A stretch of 64,000 nucleotides of DNA from Ixodes scapularis (taxonomy: Eukaryota > Arthropoda > Arachnida > Ixodida > Ixodidae), in contig NW_024609836.1 in NCBI RefSeq assembly GCF_016920785.2, positions 62,413,930 through 62,477,929 of the forward strand, given 5' to 3'. The position numbers and the translations under genes are program-made. This document shows positions 43,022 to 55,011 of the stretch, in pieces. Below the pieces are notes generated by a model. The model ran no database searches. It had not been told where the DNA came from and saw only the letters and a list, made by a program, of their open reading frames with translations. Position 1 is the stretch's first letter. Each line of letters opens with the position of its first letter.

Positions 43022-44683
43022 AGTTTTGGTCGTGAATACAAACCTCAACACTCCGTAATGAAGCCCTCAAAGCGTTTCGGGCCCAATCCGCGTGTAGAAT
43101 CAAAGCATCAAGATACCGGCGTCGGTTCCGGAAGGCTGCAAGCCCAGCGAAGCAAGCTGCCAGCCAGCAAGTTCTCAAGGCGGCATCTCTATATCCGAGG
43201 CGGCATCTGTGTACGCGTGAGACACTGAAGAGGAAGTGCGTTTAACATCTCGGCGAGCGTATTTAATTGTGACGTTCCTCAAAAAAAGGCCTATCAGGTA
43301 CCCCCGGATACACCCCAGGGTTTTACTCCGTGAGGAAGCAACAATACGAACCCGGGGAGATTTTAAATTTGTTGCTGGGGAACTTATGCATAGCCCATCC
43401 GTCTATAACTAGTATGTTGCACGCCACTGTGACCACGCACTTCGTCAGAAAAGTAACGGATCGACTTCTACATGACGCTGTAGTAGTGAAATTGTAACGG
43501 TTTTTTTTTTTCTTTTGGGGACCCAGACACGATTCTATTGGGGAACGCGTGAAAAGAAACCATTTTGTTATGCTACTGTAGTCACTCAAAAGCATAAGGA
43601 TTGCAGGGCATGACTTAATGTATTCCCTCTTCTTGCTTTGTCCCTCGCTGTTCTAATCGGTTATTTCTCCAAACTCTTGGACCGCGCAGCAAGGTGTTTA
43701 GGAGACGCACAACATGTGTTTTTTGTTGACTGGTTTCCGTGAAACATATACCGTGATCACTAAAAAAGCACCTTATCCCCACAATATACCCTGGGGCATA
43801 GCCAAGAAGAAAATCAGTTCTGCAGTAAGCATGAGGCACATTCAAATTGGTCATTACAGTACATTGGGCGCAACACCTGAAAACATCACCAGTACAGACT
43901 AACGCAAGCCGCGAGAACTAAAAAAAAAAAGAAACTAAGTTTGTATGGGATGATCCATTTGTTTTAGGACATCGCACCACCAGACCCTGACTCCCAACCC
44001 ACCTTCTGACGATGGCACCAAACGATGAAGACCCAGACAGCGGTTCAACCGGGTTCATCTATATATTCTTTATCAATAACTCTCATTCTTTCTCTATCTC
44101 TCTCTCTCTCTTTATCTCTCTCACTCTTTCTGACTCTTGAATGCCAATCAAGGTCGGCTGGGGCCCTTATGAATGCCACCGAAGGGTCTGGCAGCACCTG
44201 GCTGATGTGGAGGCCCGACGCTCGAGGACGTGGGAAGGCCGTCGGCAAGCAAACGAAAGGGACTCGGCAAACTGGGGTCGACGACAATGGGACATCTGAG
44301 CGGGACAAGCCGGCACGGAATGGACAAAAGAAACGAGATCACAAACAAAGAGGGATAGGAGGTAGAAGGACGGCTGTTGACAGTCGGCTGAGAATGCGTT
44401 TGTGTGTGGGATGACGTGTTTCGGCCGTTCTGCTGGACAAAGGCGACGCAAGCCGGCCTAATTTCGCTTCGGTCCGGTCTTCCTTTCATGCCGACTGAAT
44501 AACGTCACTGATTCCTACTTTCAGGTATATGATATACTTTAACACGCGATACCGTGATGCAGAAAAGGCAAAACAACTTTTCCTTACGAAATACTTAAGG
44601 AAAAACTTTAAAAAATTGGATGGTTGAGAGTGGCTGTATGTGTATATATAGGATGCTTGAGAAATAAACCAGTTAGCTGACCA
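43022..44683. other. Intergenic sequence with (TC)n
   Basis: (TC)n at 44091-44126. 44025-44414 (+) and overlapping minus frames are open but include the TC run and no domain. Confidence 0.4.
44091..44126. repeat. (TC)n microsatellite
   Basis: Interrupted TCTC tract on the plus strand. Confidence 0.9.
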
Positions 44684-44780
44684 TTTTTTACCACCTGAGA
44701 CTGGGTGGAAGAAACACGACGACTTCTCTGTGTTTGAGACGTCGTCGTGTTTCTTCCACCCAGTCTCAGGCGGTAAAAAA
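44684..44780. repeat. Near-perfect 45-bp-arm hairpin
   Basis: 44684-44728 and 44736-44780 are inverted copies with only two mismatches around a 7-base loop (TGTGTTT). The arms run from TTTTTTACC inward through 'CTGGGTGGAAGAAACACGAC'. Such long, young palindromes usually are the cores of foldback MITEs. 'CCAGCTCGCCTGCG' just outside the right arm recurs in similar form at about 9814 and 44936 ('CCAGCTCTCCTGC'). Confidence 0.95.
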
Positions 44781-45031
44781 TAGTAAACTTACACCAGCTC
44801 GCCTGCGCCCTAGCTGTTTTTTTCAGTTAGCTGAGTTTGGTACGTTCCCTTCTCTGTCTGTTCTTTCGACTAAAAGATTTTTTTTTTACTTCTCTACATT
44901 ACCGTCTCAGGAGTGAAACGACAAGATTAGCTCCCACCAGCTCTCCTGCGCACTCACAACCTTTTCACTCTTACTTTTAAGCCACGGTCACACTACAAAT
45001 GCGTCGTAAAAAAGACAGTCCGCAGGCAGTA

Positions 45032-45192
45032 GGGAGTTTTAGGAAACGGTTTTCTCACATCCGATACGAAACGATAAGCGTTCCGGTACGCACTGCGCAT
45101 GTTCGAGTCTCCTGTGGCCACGCATGCGCAGTTCGTACCGGAGGGCCCATCGTACCGTATCGGATGTGCAAACACGGTTGCCCAAAACTCTC
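45032..45192. mobile_element. Palindromic MITE (161 bp) with TA duplication
   Basis: The ends are GGGAGTTTTAGGAAACGG and, on the minus strand, GAGAGTTTTGGGCAACCG. The flanks are TA at 45030-45031 and 45193-45194. The arms share 'CACATCCGATACG', 'ACGAT', 'TCCGGTACG' and 'ACTGCGCATG'. A half copy lies at 23241-23333. Confidence 0.87.
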
Positions 45193-45194
45193 TA

Positions 45195-46427
45195 TTGGTC
45201 ATCTAAAATCTGTCTGCAAACATGCTCGTACCATACTGGCATCATCCGTGCAGCGAACAACGTGTTTTTTTAAAAGATGTACGAGCAATGTGGATGCGGC
45301 TCTAGACGCCGCAGATGATCATCCTCAGGAAAATTCATAATGCGTGTGACTTCATTTTTTTTATGGTGGTACTGCTGCTTTTATACGCCGGCTATGTATT
45401 CCATTTGCCTTATAATCGATACGTTGGCCCTGGTCGTTGACAGGCTTCAGAGAAACAGGTCGTGCCCAGCCCCAGTGATCAGAGAGAGATAATTAACGAG
45501 ACGAAAACACCGCAACGCATATGATTACCAGAGGGCCTTAAATTTGAAATTGATTATTGGAGACCGGCATTTAATAAAAAAAATTTCTAACCCTAAAGGG
45601 AGGACGCGCTTCGAACTTTCAGCTAAGCATCCATCTTAGCTGACTCCTTTTCGAAAGATGGTGCTACATATCTCGTTCTTCCGGATCGGCATGATGCATC
45701 ATCTGTCCGCAATTTACGTGGTTCGCAACAGGTTGCCACTGTGTCTTGACCCCGCGAATTCAGAGACGTCCTGGCGGTCCCGCCAGGCAAGGACGTGCCC
45801 TCGAGCAGACGCCCGTCAATAGGCGGCAGCACCATGACCCCGATCCCCGGGCAGAGCTCGGATTCGCGTCGCCAATGTACCGACCTCCGCGTCCATCATC
45901 CTTGCCAGAGACGCCGAGGCGAATGGGACTGTCACGGACGGACGTCAAAACAATCCAACAACTCTTGAGAGGGCAGCTTACTCCTTGATGTAACGCGCAA
46001 AAGCACACGCATAGATAGTCAAAAAAGAAATCAATGAGAAAGACGCGAGCGAGGGACACTCCTAACCCGTTCTTTGACGCGCAGAGTGCACGAGAGAGCA
46101 TTCGCCATACTTCGTACAATCAGCTAGGAGCAAAAGGGTGGTACTCCATCCACCTGCCAAAACCGACGACGGCAATCAGGTTTAGTTTTGATTTTCTTGG
46201 TCCCATCTTTCTTTGTGTTTAACACGGCGTCAACTGTTGCTATCTATCACTGCCTGTCATCCTGTTTTCGTATATGGAGTCACTGGTTGGTGGCCAATTT
46301 CGGGTATGGCGGGGCTTTTCCAGACAGCATATTATATTCAGTACGTTGGTTATAACCTATATACCAAGGTCCTATACCCTTTTTCCCCTCAAGTCCTAAC
46401 TCACTCCGTGGCTACAGAGCTTTGAGG
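45195..46427. other. Intergenic sequence, no gene seen
   Basis: 45746-45988 (+) is open and reads 'PPRPSSLPETPRRMGLSRTD'. It could be a gag-like or host peptide, but nothing confirms it. Confidence 0.35.
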
Positions 46428-46560
46428 TGACAGCGAGCTTCCACAATGCTTTTGCAACGAGCATTAGACGCCATCACGATTGCTGGCAACAAATATACAG
46501 CATATTAGCACCCTATTAGTGTGAACACTTTTTGAGCATGGGCTACAAACAACGGACCCA
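46428..46560 (+). repeat. Diverged copy of the 58153-58337 MITE family
   Basis: 'GCGAGCTTCC', 'GATTGCTGGCAAC' and 'TTTTTGAGCATG' align in order with 59728-59835 ('GCGAGCTTCCGCAG', 'GGTTGCCGGTC', 'GTTCTGAGCATGCGCTC'). Confidence 0.6.
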
Positions 46561-48507
46561 AATCTGGTAGCCGGTTTTATGAGGCGAAAAGAAAAAAGGT
46601 GGTGCTGGACACCAACATAAAGAATGCGCTTTAGGAAGAACCGAACCATTTTTCTCAGCGCATTTTGTATTCTTCAGCCGCCGGTTAACGGGGCAATTCG
46701 TTTCTGGTTCAAAAAGAAATATATTGCTGAAACATTGTTTAAAGCAACAGAGACAAGGTCGGAAAAATGTTTGCGAGCAGGGATGTTTTGCAATGGAGCA
46801 ACATTGGAAGAATTCCACAGATATGCTCAACTACTGCTGTGGAACAATATAGTGTTAATCTTAGTTTATACGAGTAAACTGCACACCCGTAACAGCTTTG
46901 CTTAACAATATCGGTTGCTGTCGATTGGCTAGTCAAGTTTCATTTATGTACATTCAATAGCCCACACAATGTCAAAACTGAGCTACACTTCTCTTCTAGA
47001 TATTTGTGATGATATTTACACCTGGACCTGGGCTGGTACGGTAGTGACCGTAATGACATTGGAAGTAGAGCTTTCGCTAAGAATTGCCATTTGTGCATAC
47101 GTGCTCGTGCTCTAAAGTCTCCCTTTCGCATTTGAACGAAGTTCTTTGCCTGACAATCATTCACCGGTTTCTGTCACACGGTGAAAGAAGTGACAGAACT
47201 GCGGAAGTGACAATAGCAAACGCGACCTGCAACATCCTGCTTTCCTTAACTAATATGATACGTGACACGAGCGTGACGCCAGTCATCCATCAAGCTAGAC
47301 AAGTCACCCACGAAGGACGCACCGACAGGGTTGAGGTCAGGAAATGCTGGCCTTGCCTTGCTCCGGTGCATTCCGTCGCCCCCTTTAACCCTTTTCACGC
47401 TTCCTCTCCCCTCTACCACCCTCTTCCCACATCTTTTACAACCCAGCTCTAAGATCTCGACAGCTGCTAGTGCGGTATATGTGTGTCCTCCAGACGTAGA
47501 GAGGGCTGCAAGACATTGAGGGAACCGCCCAAATACTTCGATGAATGTTCTTCCAAAAGCAGTGCCGCGAACGTTCCTTGAAGAGTATGTAAAGCTATAA
47601 AACCTGCATAACTTGCTTTTGACAGACGCGTTTATGTTGGTAGAGCTTTGAATGGAAGACCTGGGAACTGCTCTACGACAGCGAGGTCAAAAAGGTGCAC
47701 CTAGTTACAGGTTCAGTTAAATATCATAGAAACGGTCCGTGGGCACTTGATTGTTCAGAATGACGGCTAAGCTATAGCACGAAAACACACAACACCCGCT
47801 TAAATCGAAACCGGTTGCGGTGGAATTCGATCTCTCGACGTTTATGTTTGCAATTTGAACTGAGCCCATGAACCGTAACGCAAGTCACACTCCAGCGATT
47901 CGAGCCGTTTGTCTGCCTTAGCACGCTGGGTCAACAACCCTTTATTACCCAGTGGGAGAGCAGTCTGCCTTAAAATAGTGTGTGATGTCTCCACTGAATA
48001 AGAGTTATTTTGGGCAGCGTAATTTAACTGCTTATTCTGGCGATCCTTACAGAAGGCCACGCAATGGTGGCTACTCAAACGGACGCCGTTGTGCGACGCA
48101 AGGTCATATCAGAACCGAAAAGGGTAAGATTTCAAATGGAAAACATCGCCATTATATTTGTAAAAAAATAAACAAAGAAGCGATCTGTTAGGTAGCACGC
48201 TTAGTAAACAGCATTTATCTTTCGTCAGCGTCGCAAAGAAGACGCTGTACTCTGGTACAGGTTAAGATAAGCAGGGCAAACCACTCCCGCAAGGCCCTAG
48301 ACACTTTCCGCTTTAGCATAGGGAACGCTGGTGAGGAGGCGATTCCTCTCTCGCCTCCTCTCTTGCGTTTGCTATGTTAAAGTGAATTCAAATGAAGAAT
48401 TTATTTGAGAGTTTCCCTCCTTTATGGCTGGCAGTCGGCCTTTTTACTTGCAACAAGGTAAGCATTTGCCTTTGAAAAATACGACTGACTGTATTGCGAT
48501 TCCTTGC
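46561..48507. other. Intergenic sequence, no gene seen
   Basis: Several overlapping short frames on both strands. No domain, no clear repeats beyond short runs. Confidence 0.4.
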
Positions 48508-48640
48508 GTTCCACCCAGACTTGTGCTCGTTACTTGAAAAATGTAATGGATTACAATTACAAACTACCGAGCCTCAAATGTAATGGATTACCGTTACAAA
48601 TTACTTTCGCTGAAAAGTAACGGATTACTTTACTCGTTAC

Positions 48641-49070
48641 CCAGGCAGCACAAAATTTTGGCCAGCCATCAGCCAATGGCCGTTATTAGGCTGGCACCTG
48701 GCTGGCCAGCCTGGCCACCAACAGGCAGCTGGCCACTACGACAAATGACTGGTTCTTTCATTCCAGGCCACCAATGACAAAAATATCTCCGTTAAGAGGT
48801 TGGTCACCAACTGTTCGGTCATTGCTGGCTACCAATGACAAAAAAAAAATTCGGAGAAAGGGGCTGTCCACAGACTGGCTGTTTCACCCCTTGCCACTGA
48901 TGATAAAAATGAGTTTGGTCACAGGCCGGTCATCAACTGTTCGATTCATCGCTGGCCACCAATGACAAAAATGTGCCGGGAAAGGGGCTGGCCACAGATT
49001 GGTTGTTTTTCCCCTGGCCACTGATGACAAAGATGTGTTCGGTAACAGGTCGGTCACCAATTGTTGTATA
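48641..49070. repeat. Tandem array of alternating ~61- and ~66-bp units inside the hAT element
   Basis: Units start 'GGCCACCAATGACAAAAAT' or a variant at about 48768, 48829, 48895, 48956 and 49018. Odd units end in '.GGTCACCAACTGTTCGGTCA'-like sequence; even units contain 'AAAGGGGCTGGCCACAGA'. This makes a higher-order repeat of about 127 bp. The block is bounded by CGTTAC at 48635-48640 and 49071-49076, possibly a 6-bp TSD, though the host sequence is itself rich in GTTAC. Confidence 0.75.
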
Positions 49071-49888
49071 CGTTACAAATTACTCTCCGGTTACTTTCCG
49101 CGTACACTTGTCCAAAAGACAACAGAAACAATTTTGATATTTTTCAAAAATGTTCTGCAACCACTACATTTCATTTCTCATACGCCCGTATTATGCTAGT
49201 CCTTGAAAAATTAAAATATTGTATTTAAGAGAAATAATGTAAGTGCACTTCGTTCACCTGTAAGCTGACAAGGCACCGAAAGCTGCAACCACACCCGCCA
49301 TCCCGCTAGCTTACGGCCTCCGGCAATGATCCGTGGAATTGTGCCAACAAAGCTAGCGGTGCGCATGCTCAGTAGCAGCGTCTACCTCCGCTACGAGATT
49401 CGGAGCTAAAGAAGCGATCTACGAAAGCTCCCTTTTGACCCGGGTGTTTCGCCAGTTATTCGCAAAAAAACAAAACAAAAAAACTTGGTTCTATAACATT
49501 ATAATGTATCGCCAATGCAGAACGCATGCAGGTATTTTAGTTTACCTTGATGTGTTTCCGTAGATTAAAGTTTGTTGTTTTTGCTGATGACAATGTGTGT
49601 TGTTTGGCAAGCACAGTATGCAGTGAAACTTTAGGTTTCCGTTCTCCTTAATGCCCCGAATTTTGAACACCTTATTAAGAGATGGCCATGGAGACGACGG
49701 ACACTCCACGACCGAAAACTCGACCAGTCAGAGAAAAAAAAGCGGTTACGGATTATCAACCGTTCATCGGTTCTCACTTTCATACCAATATTCGTGGAGG
49801 CCAGGGGAGGGGAGTGCATAAAGAGCGAAAGAAGCGGTGGCAATCGGTCTCACAAAACAATAGAGGATCACACTACTTTTGCGCGTGC

Positions 49889-49918
49889 TCTCTCTCTCTC
49901 TCTCTTTCTCTCTTTCTG
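49889..49918. repeat. (TC)n microsatellite
   Basis: TC tract followed closely by a C-run (49946-49959). Confidence 0.9.
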
Positions 49919-50867
49919 TCAGCACTCCTAAGATGTACTACCCCTCCCCCCCCCCCCCCTTTAATGTTGACAGTTGACTGTAAACTGAGGAGTGGACTCG
50001 ACCACCATGCCCAGACAAGTAAACCAAAAGAAGTATCGTTCGTACCCTCGAAGGCGACGCTTTTAGCCTTGAGGCGGACACTTTTCAGCCGTGCCTCAAG
50101 AACGTGCTAGAATACAGTAGCGCACATCAAAGACAAAGAGAATTTGACCCCCTCGCGCGAGGCTACATCCTCTGTTACGCGAGTTGTGAACCAGCGAATC
50201 GAGGGTGTACGGACCCGCGTTTGACGTCTGTGCAGGTGGCGGAAGACGTCGAAGAAGTTGGAAAAAGCGGAACGGTGTAAAAGACAAAAAACAAATAAAC
50301 ACGAAGAGCTTTCTCCTGCCGAGAAGAAAAACACGATAGAAGGCGACGGAGAGCCTACTCGGCGTTGTTTTTCTTAATTTTTGTCTTTTGTATAGTTCTA
50401 CACTCCTTGCCCGTTTTTCTAGTGGTTCTGGTGACTGCATGGTCACACAAAAAATCGTGTTTTCTCTTCGGCTATTCTCCCCTCCTTATGTTTCCTGGTT
50501 TGTTGAACTTGCTCTCTTTATGCTGCTGAATGTTCTGCTCGTATTGCTCCAGTTACTCTATTATGCTCATATTTTTAAAGAAGTAACGAGTAATTAAAGT
50601 AATCCGTTACCGATATTTTGTAACGCAATTACAATACCAATTACTTCCGAAAAAAAGGAACGTGGCAATGCCAAATTACTTGCAAAAGTAACGGATTACT
50701 TACCAAGTCTGGTTCCACAACGCGTTGCTCGGACATCATGGTTACCTTAGCAACCATCTCATCGTTATGGGCGCAAAGCGGTCGTATCGCAGTCTGTCCT
50801 ACCCAAGCGCAGATATCTGAATCATATGCTGTTTACTGGGCTGTCTACAGGTGACCGCAACGCCCAA

Positions 50868-51145
50868 GTTAGGTGGTGTGGGGACAAAGAAGAAGCGATC
50901 CAGGAGGCACGTGCACGGGCGGGGCGCGGGCTTGGTGCTGGCTCGACGAGGCAGTTCAACTCAGGGCGCGAATAAAAGCGGAGTTCACGTCCTACACTGG
51001 CGCCCAATGTGTAGGACGTGACCTCCGCTTTTATTGGCGCTTTGGTTCGAAGCGCCTAGTCGAGCCAGCACCAAGCCCGCGCCCCGCCCGCGAACGTCTT
51101 TCCCGGATCGCTTCTCCTTTCTTCCCCCAACGGGCACCCCTAACT
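50868..51145. mobile_element. Palindromic MITE with ~120-bp GC-rich arms
   Basis: The halves mirror each other around about 50998: 'GGGCGGGGCGCGGGCTTGGT', 'GCTGGCTCGAC', 'AATAAAAGCGGAG' and 'ACGTCCTACAC' occur on both sides in inverted order, and 'GAAGCGATCC' near both ends. TSD not resolved. The contradictory frames on both strands are mirror artefacts. Confidence 0.85.
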
Positions 51146-52479
51146 ACAGTTAAATCAGCCTTAAAGTTACGCCCAACCGTAGTTTTCACGCTATATACCT
51201 CGGACAGCCATTTCAGAACTAAAGAGAACGGGTGCGCAGCTTTGATGGCCAATCAAGATGGGCAAGCGCACGCGCGCACGTAGCTTTGACTGCATAGCCA
51301 CAGTAGTCCTAAAGTATAGTGTATAAGGGTACTAGGGTATAAGAAAAAAATAATACGGCTCAAAGAGTAAAAACTTAGGCGAGCTGGTGAATACATTTCA
51401 CAAAATATTAAGACGGCATGTGTGTATCCGTTTTTGTCCTATTTTCATGTCTCGGCTTGAAGTTTGGAAGGTTTTAGGTGGCGCCTGTTGTCGATCCGCC
51501 ATTTTAGAAATAACTAGTGTCACCCGGCGTAAAACGAGGTTCGAAAATTTAGAGAAAGAATTAATGCGTTCATTAGGAATGCGAGGAAATAATCGTCTAA
51601 GAACGAACATGGGAATAAAAAAGATAAGCCACAATAGCCACACAAAAAAAATCTTTGGGGGGAAACACGATTGAACACGTGCTCACGTGGCTGCACACCA
51701 GAACGTCTTGAACCGAGATTTCCAAAAATGGTTCATTTCGTACAGTCAAAACACCGTAAAAAAGGCGAGACATAAAGAAAATAAAGCCTCCGAAGGGGCA
51801 GTACGCAACATGGGGGCAAACGACGTCTCCTGTTTTCGCAGATGTCACATACGGACGCACTATTTGCGGCTGATATGACTCTACTGCCTCCATATGCTCC
51901 TCTTGTGGCCCTCCCTTCCCCCTACTCTGGAGAGATGTCTAACGACCGACGACGGAACATATCCCTCCGGCTCACTGCCCCCCCCCCCCCCTCCCAACCA
52001 CGCACACACACACAGGTGCACCCTCCTTTTTTTCCGGTTTAAGCCGTTGCATTAAAATTCCGACGCTTGCGACATACCGGAGCAAGGCATCGTTTGTTTT
52101 GGCCTTCATGTCGCGTTGATGGACGTGCGGTGGCGCTAACGAGGTGTGCGCCCTAGAGTAACTGTATAGGCTCTGCTTGCAGAGCCAGAGTATCGCGTTC
52201 CTTTTCCTTTCGCCGCCATCTCCGTATTGGTGGAGGAGTGGTCACGTGCGCAGAACTGGATCCGACCTTCGTGCGGGAAAGTGGCCTTCCAGAGCGCCGC
52301 GAGTTTCGGGGGAACATATTTTCCGCTTTGAGTTCGCCAAATACAGATCCTAGACTAAAATCGAACGAACCGAAAGCTTCTTAAGTCATTGAACATTATG
52401 TGCGTCAACTGGGTACAATACAATCCTGTTTTTTTTTTTTTTTTTATAACGCGAGCGATGTTTTAGGACATCCGTTTCC
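51146..52479. other. Intergenic sequence, no gene seen
   Basis: It includes a C-run (51979-51990), a CA tract, and the perfect 'GGCTCTGCTTGCAGAGCC' palindrome near 52170-52187. No reading frame is convincing. Confidence 0.45.
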
Positions 52480-53010
52480 AAGGTATGGGAAGCAGACGAC
52501 ACGGACGACGATCGCGTTGCTCGCATCTGCGGCTCTCGCGGAGTGATACGCGATTCCCGACCGGCACATCCGGCCATTTTGGCGAGTCGGCGAGCTCTCG
52601 TGCAAAACCGAGGGGACGGCGTTTTCGTCAGCCCCTGCGTCATTTCGACTTCACTTCACACGAGACCCGCAGGATCCGCGGGTGCGATTTGTGCAATCGA
52701 GAGGGAAACAGGAAACGACGGGACAACGATGACGGCGCCTGCACGGCTCGTCGCCGCACTATTTTCCTTACGCAGCGCGCCGCAGCACGCCACAGCACGC
52801 CGCCTCGCGTCTGCGCCTTCGCGTCCCCTGCAAAAACCGACCGTGGCTTCCCGCAGTGCATGGCTCCAGAATGGCACCATTGCGGTACTCTGCTCCGCAA
52901 GCGGAGCATATGCAGTTACTTTAGTGCGCCCCGGCTCGCCCCGAGGAAGTTCCGGTGCTGCACTTTCAGCTGTAGTCACATGGCAGCTTAAGCATTGCCG
53001 GGCGTGACGA
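52480..53010. promoter_or_regulatory. CpG-rich segment, possible promoter and first exon(s)
   Basis: It is clearly GC- and CpG-rich against AT-rich flanks and free of the MITE motifs seen elsewhere. On the plus strand an ATG at about 52729 opens an Arg/Ala/Ser-rich, acid-poor start (MTAPARLVAALFSLRSAPQH...), which resembles a mitochondrial targeting peptide. On the minus strand an ATG with a good context (GCCAAAATGG, about 52580) opens MAGCAGRESRITPREPQ.... Neither continues to a recognised domain. Either could be a 5' exon, or neither. Confidence 0.25.
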
Positions 53011-53184
53011 GTCTATCGCAGCTTATTAACAGGTTCTTACCGCTCCTCAACCAACGAGACTGGGGCAACAGACGATAAGAATGCCACAGAAGGAATCGCG
53101 AAACGCGAGGAGTAGAGATACGACGAGTCGCACCCTTTGCTTCTCAAACTGTCAGCGACTGTATACACAGCGTACTTCTATACT

Positions 53185-53262
53185 TCTGTATAGACCAACT
53201 AGACCCTCTGACGTCAGGCCACTCCTGTGGCGCTGCCGTCGGCACCGCGGACGCGCAGGAGC
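53185..53262 (+). repeat. Dispersed repeat shared with 20884-20960
   Basis: 'TATAGACCAACT', 'CCTCTGACGTCA', 'GTGGCGCTGCCGTCGGCACC' and 'GCGCAGGAGCG' align with the partner. A C-run (53267-53287) starts directly after it. Confidence 0.7.
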
Positions 53263-53266
53263 GCCG

Positions 53267-53287
53267 CCCCCCCCCCCCCCCCCCCCC
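53267..53287. repeat. Poly-C run followed by (CA)n
   Basis: 21 C, then ACACAC. Confidence 0.9.
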
Positions 53288-55011
53288 AACACACACACAC
53301 ACACAAACACAAAAAAACGGCCACAAGACTGGCAACAAAAATCAAAAGAAAAGACAAAACAACCTATACCATATAAAAATTGTTTACTCAAGAGGAGAGC
53401 GACACAACGCAACCAATACGCCAAAACAACAAAAAAATATGTAAGACTACGGAGCAGCAATATCGGGTTCACAGAACGCGGGTATGAGATGCCAGCTGGC
53501 GAAGTCACAAAAAATTTGATTCGAAGTATTTGGACTGTATTTGGACTGTGTTTGTACTGAGTCACAGAAGAGAAGACTCGGAACTCACTAGACATAGCAA
53601 ACGCCAACAGCAGTTTCGGCAAAACTATACTGCCATTTGTGGGCAAGGTTATGAGCGAGTCGAAATGATAAATCAACGCCCCCGCGGGGCAGTCTCTTCG
53701 TTTGAAGGATCGCTATGCCACCCCTGGTTACACTGGACTGCCCCGTGTAAGCGAGGATTAATGAACTAAGCACGGATACATTGTACATCACGCGTGGTAT
53801 GCGTGATGAAAATAAGAAGTAGGAAAATGATCCTAATCGAGTCTCTGCGCGAATCCGGGCTTGAACGGGTTCTTCCCCGTCTCCGTCTGTCTGGACTCGG
53901 CGTTGAAGCGAAGCAGAGTTGCAAATATTTTCTCTCCGTATAGTCACACAATCGTGGGAATTCATCATGGCATATACCAACCAAACACAAAACCTTCTGG
54001 GCACGTTGCATAGTCCATCTAAACAAAGCTCCCTGTGTCTCCGCACGCTGATATTATTTCGGCACGTCCTTCAGATTGCGACTGCATAAAACTCTACCCA
54101 CGACGTGTTCCTTTTTCCTTTCTTTTTTTCTTTTTTACTTTTGTGCATTGGTCGTGGCGAATATTTTTTTAATCTGCGTCCATGTCAACAATCCTACGGG
54201 GGAGGACTACATCCCCTGAACGCAGCCCTTGTAGTAGCGAGTGACAGTTTCTCGGAAATCGATGCTGGGCTTTCGAGAAACGAAATAAGAAAAGGCCATT
54301 GTAGAAAATCTGGAGAACTTCAACGACCAAGCTACACTACTCCTCCGTATATTTCCGCCCCGTGTAGGTGGACAAGATATTTAATTTTGTTTTCATCGCT
54401 TATATTTGTGGTTCTCTAACCACTTACCCAGACCATGCCGATCAACTTCTAATAAAAATAATAAATGCATTTTTATATTTGCTGAGAACAAAAGAAACGC
54501 AGGACGTGGCGGGTTCCTAACATCTCATTATTCTTCGCGGCCAATGAGATTTTTTGGCTGATTAGAACGCCAAAGAACAAAACCCTAAGCAAGAAGCGCC
54601 AACATAATTATTGTCAGGTCCCCTGCGTATCTGAAGCTGTAAGTGGCCGCGTTTACAAGGATGCGACAGTAGCACATCGAATCGAGAGGGAACCAATCAC
54701 ACGCGCCCAGTCCCTCTGCTTCTTTATCTTCTAAGCCAATCACAATCGTCATGTGTCGAATCCATACGCTACAGTGCCATCCATGTATCCGTGGCTAGTT
54801 GCTTTAGTGCACTCTCTCAACGGGAGGACCAATCAATCACCTGCAATTTACAGAGTTCGTCTAGGAACGACGGAAGCGCGAAAGCATGGAGCTTGACTCC
54901 ATGACGTCATCAACGCAGGGCTTATGAACGCTTTTTGTTTTTTTCAGTCGAATTGTTTATTGGGCGTCGCCACAAGCCGGGTGCGCTCCGGAGATTGCAG
55001 TGATTGGGGAC
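53288..55011. other. Intergenic sequence, no gene seen
   Basis: Several overlapping frames (for example 53588-54046 on minus, 152 codons) without domains or splice support. Confidence 0.4.

Larger units (their letters stand above)
48508..50719. mobile_element. hAT-like element, TAACGG family copy 2 (TSD 7 of 8)
   Basis: The element proper is 48516-50711 (about 2.2 kb). The ends are CAGACTTGTGCTCGTTAC and, on the minus strand, CAGACTTGGTAAG. The flanks GTTCCACC (48508-48515) and GTTCCACA (50712-50719) agree at 7 of 8. Subterminal 'GTAATGGATTAC' or 'GTAACGGATTAC' words lie at 48540-48640 and 50580-50710, as in 18117-19946. A satellite-like array (48641-49070) sits inside. No transposase recognised in the interior. 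Confidence 0.8.

Noticed and set aside
50822..51283. Pro/Arg-rich open frames on both strands
   Set aside because: Mirror artefacts of the GC-rich palindromic element.
53588..54046. 152-codon minus-strand frame as a gene
   Set aside because: No domain, no splice support, and an overlapping frame (53766-54026) is equally open.
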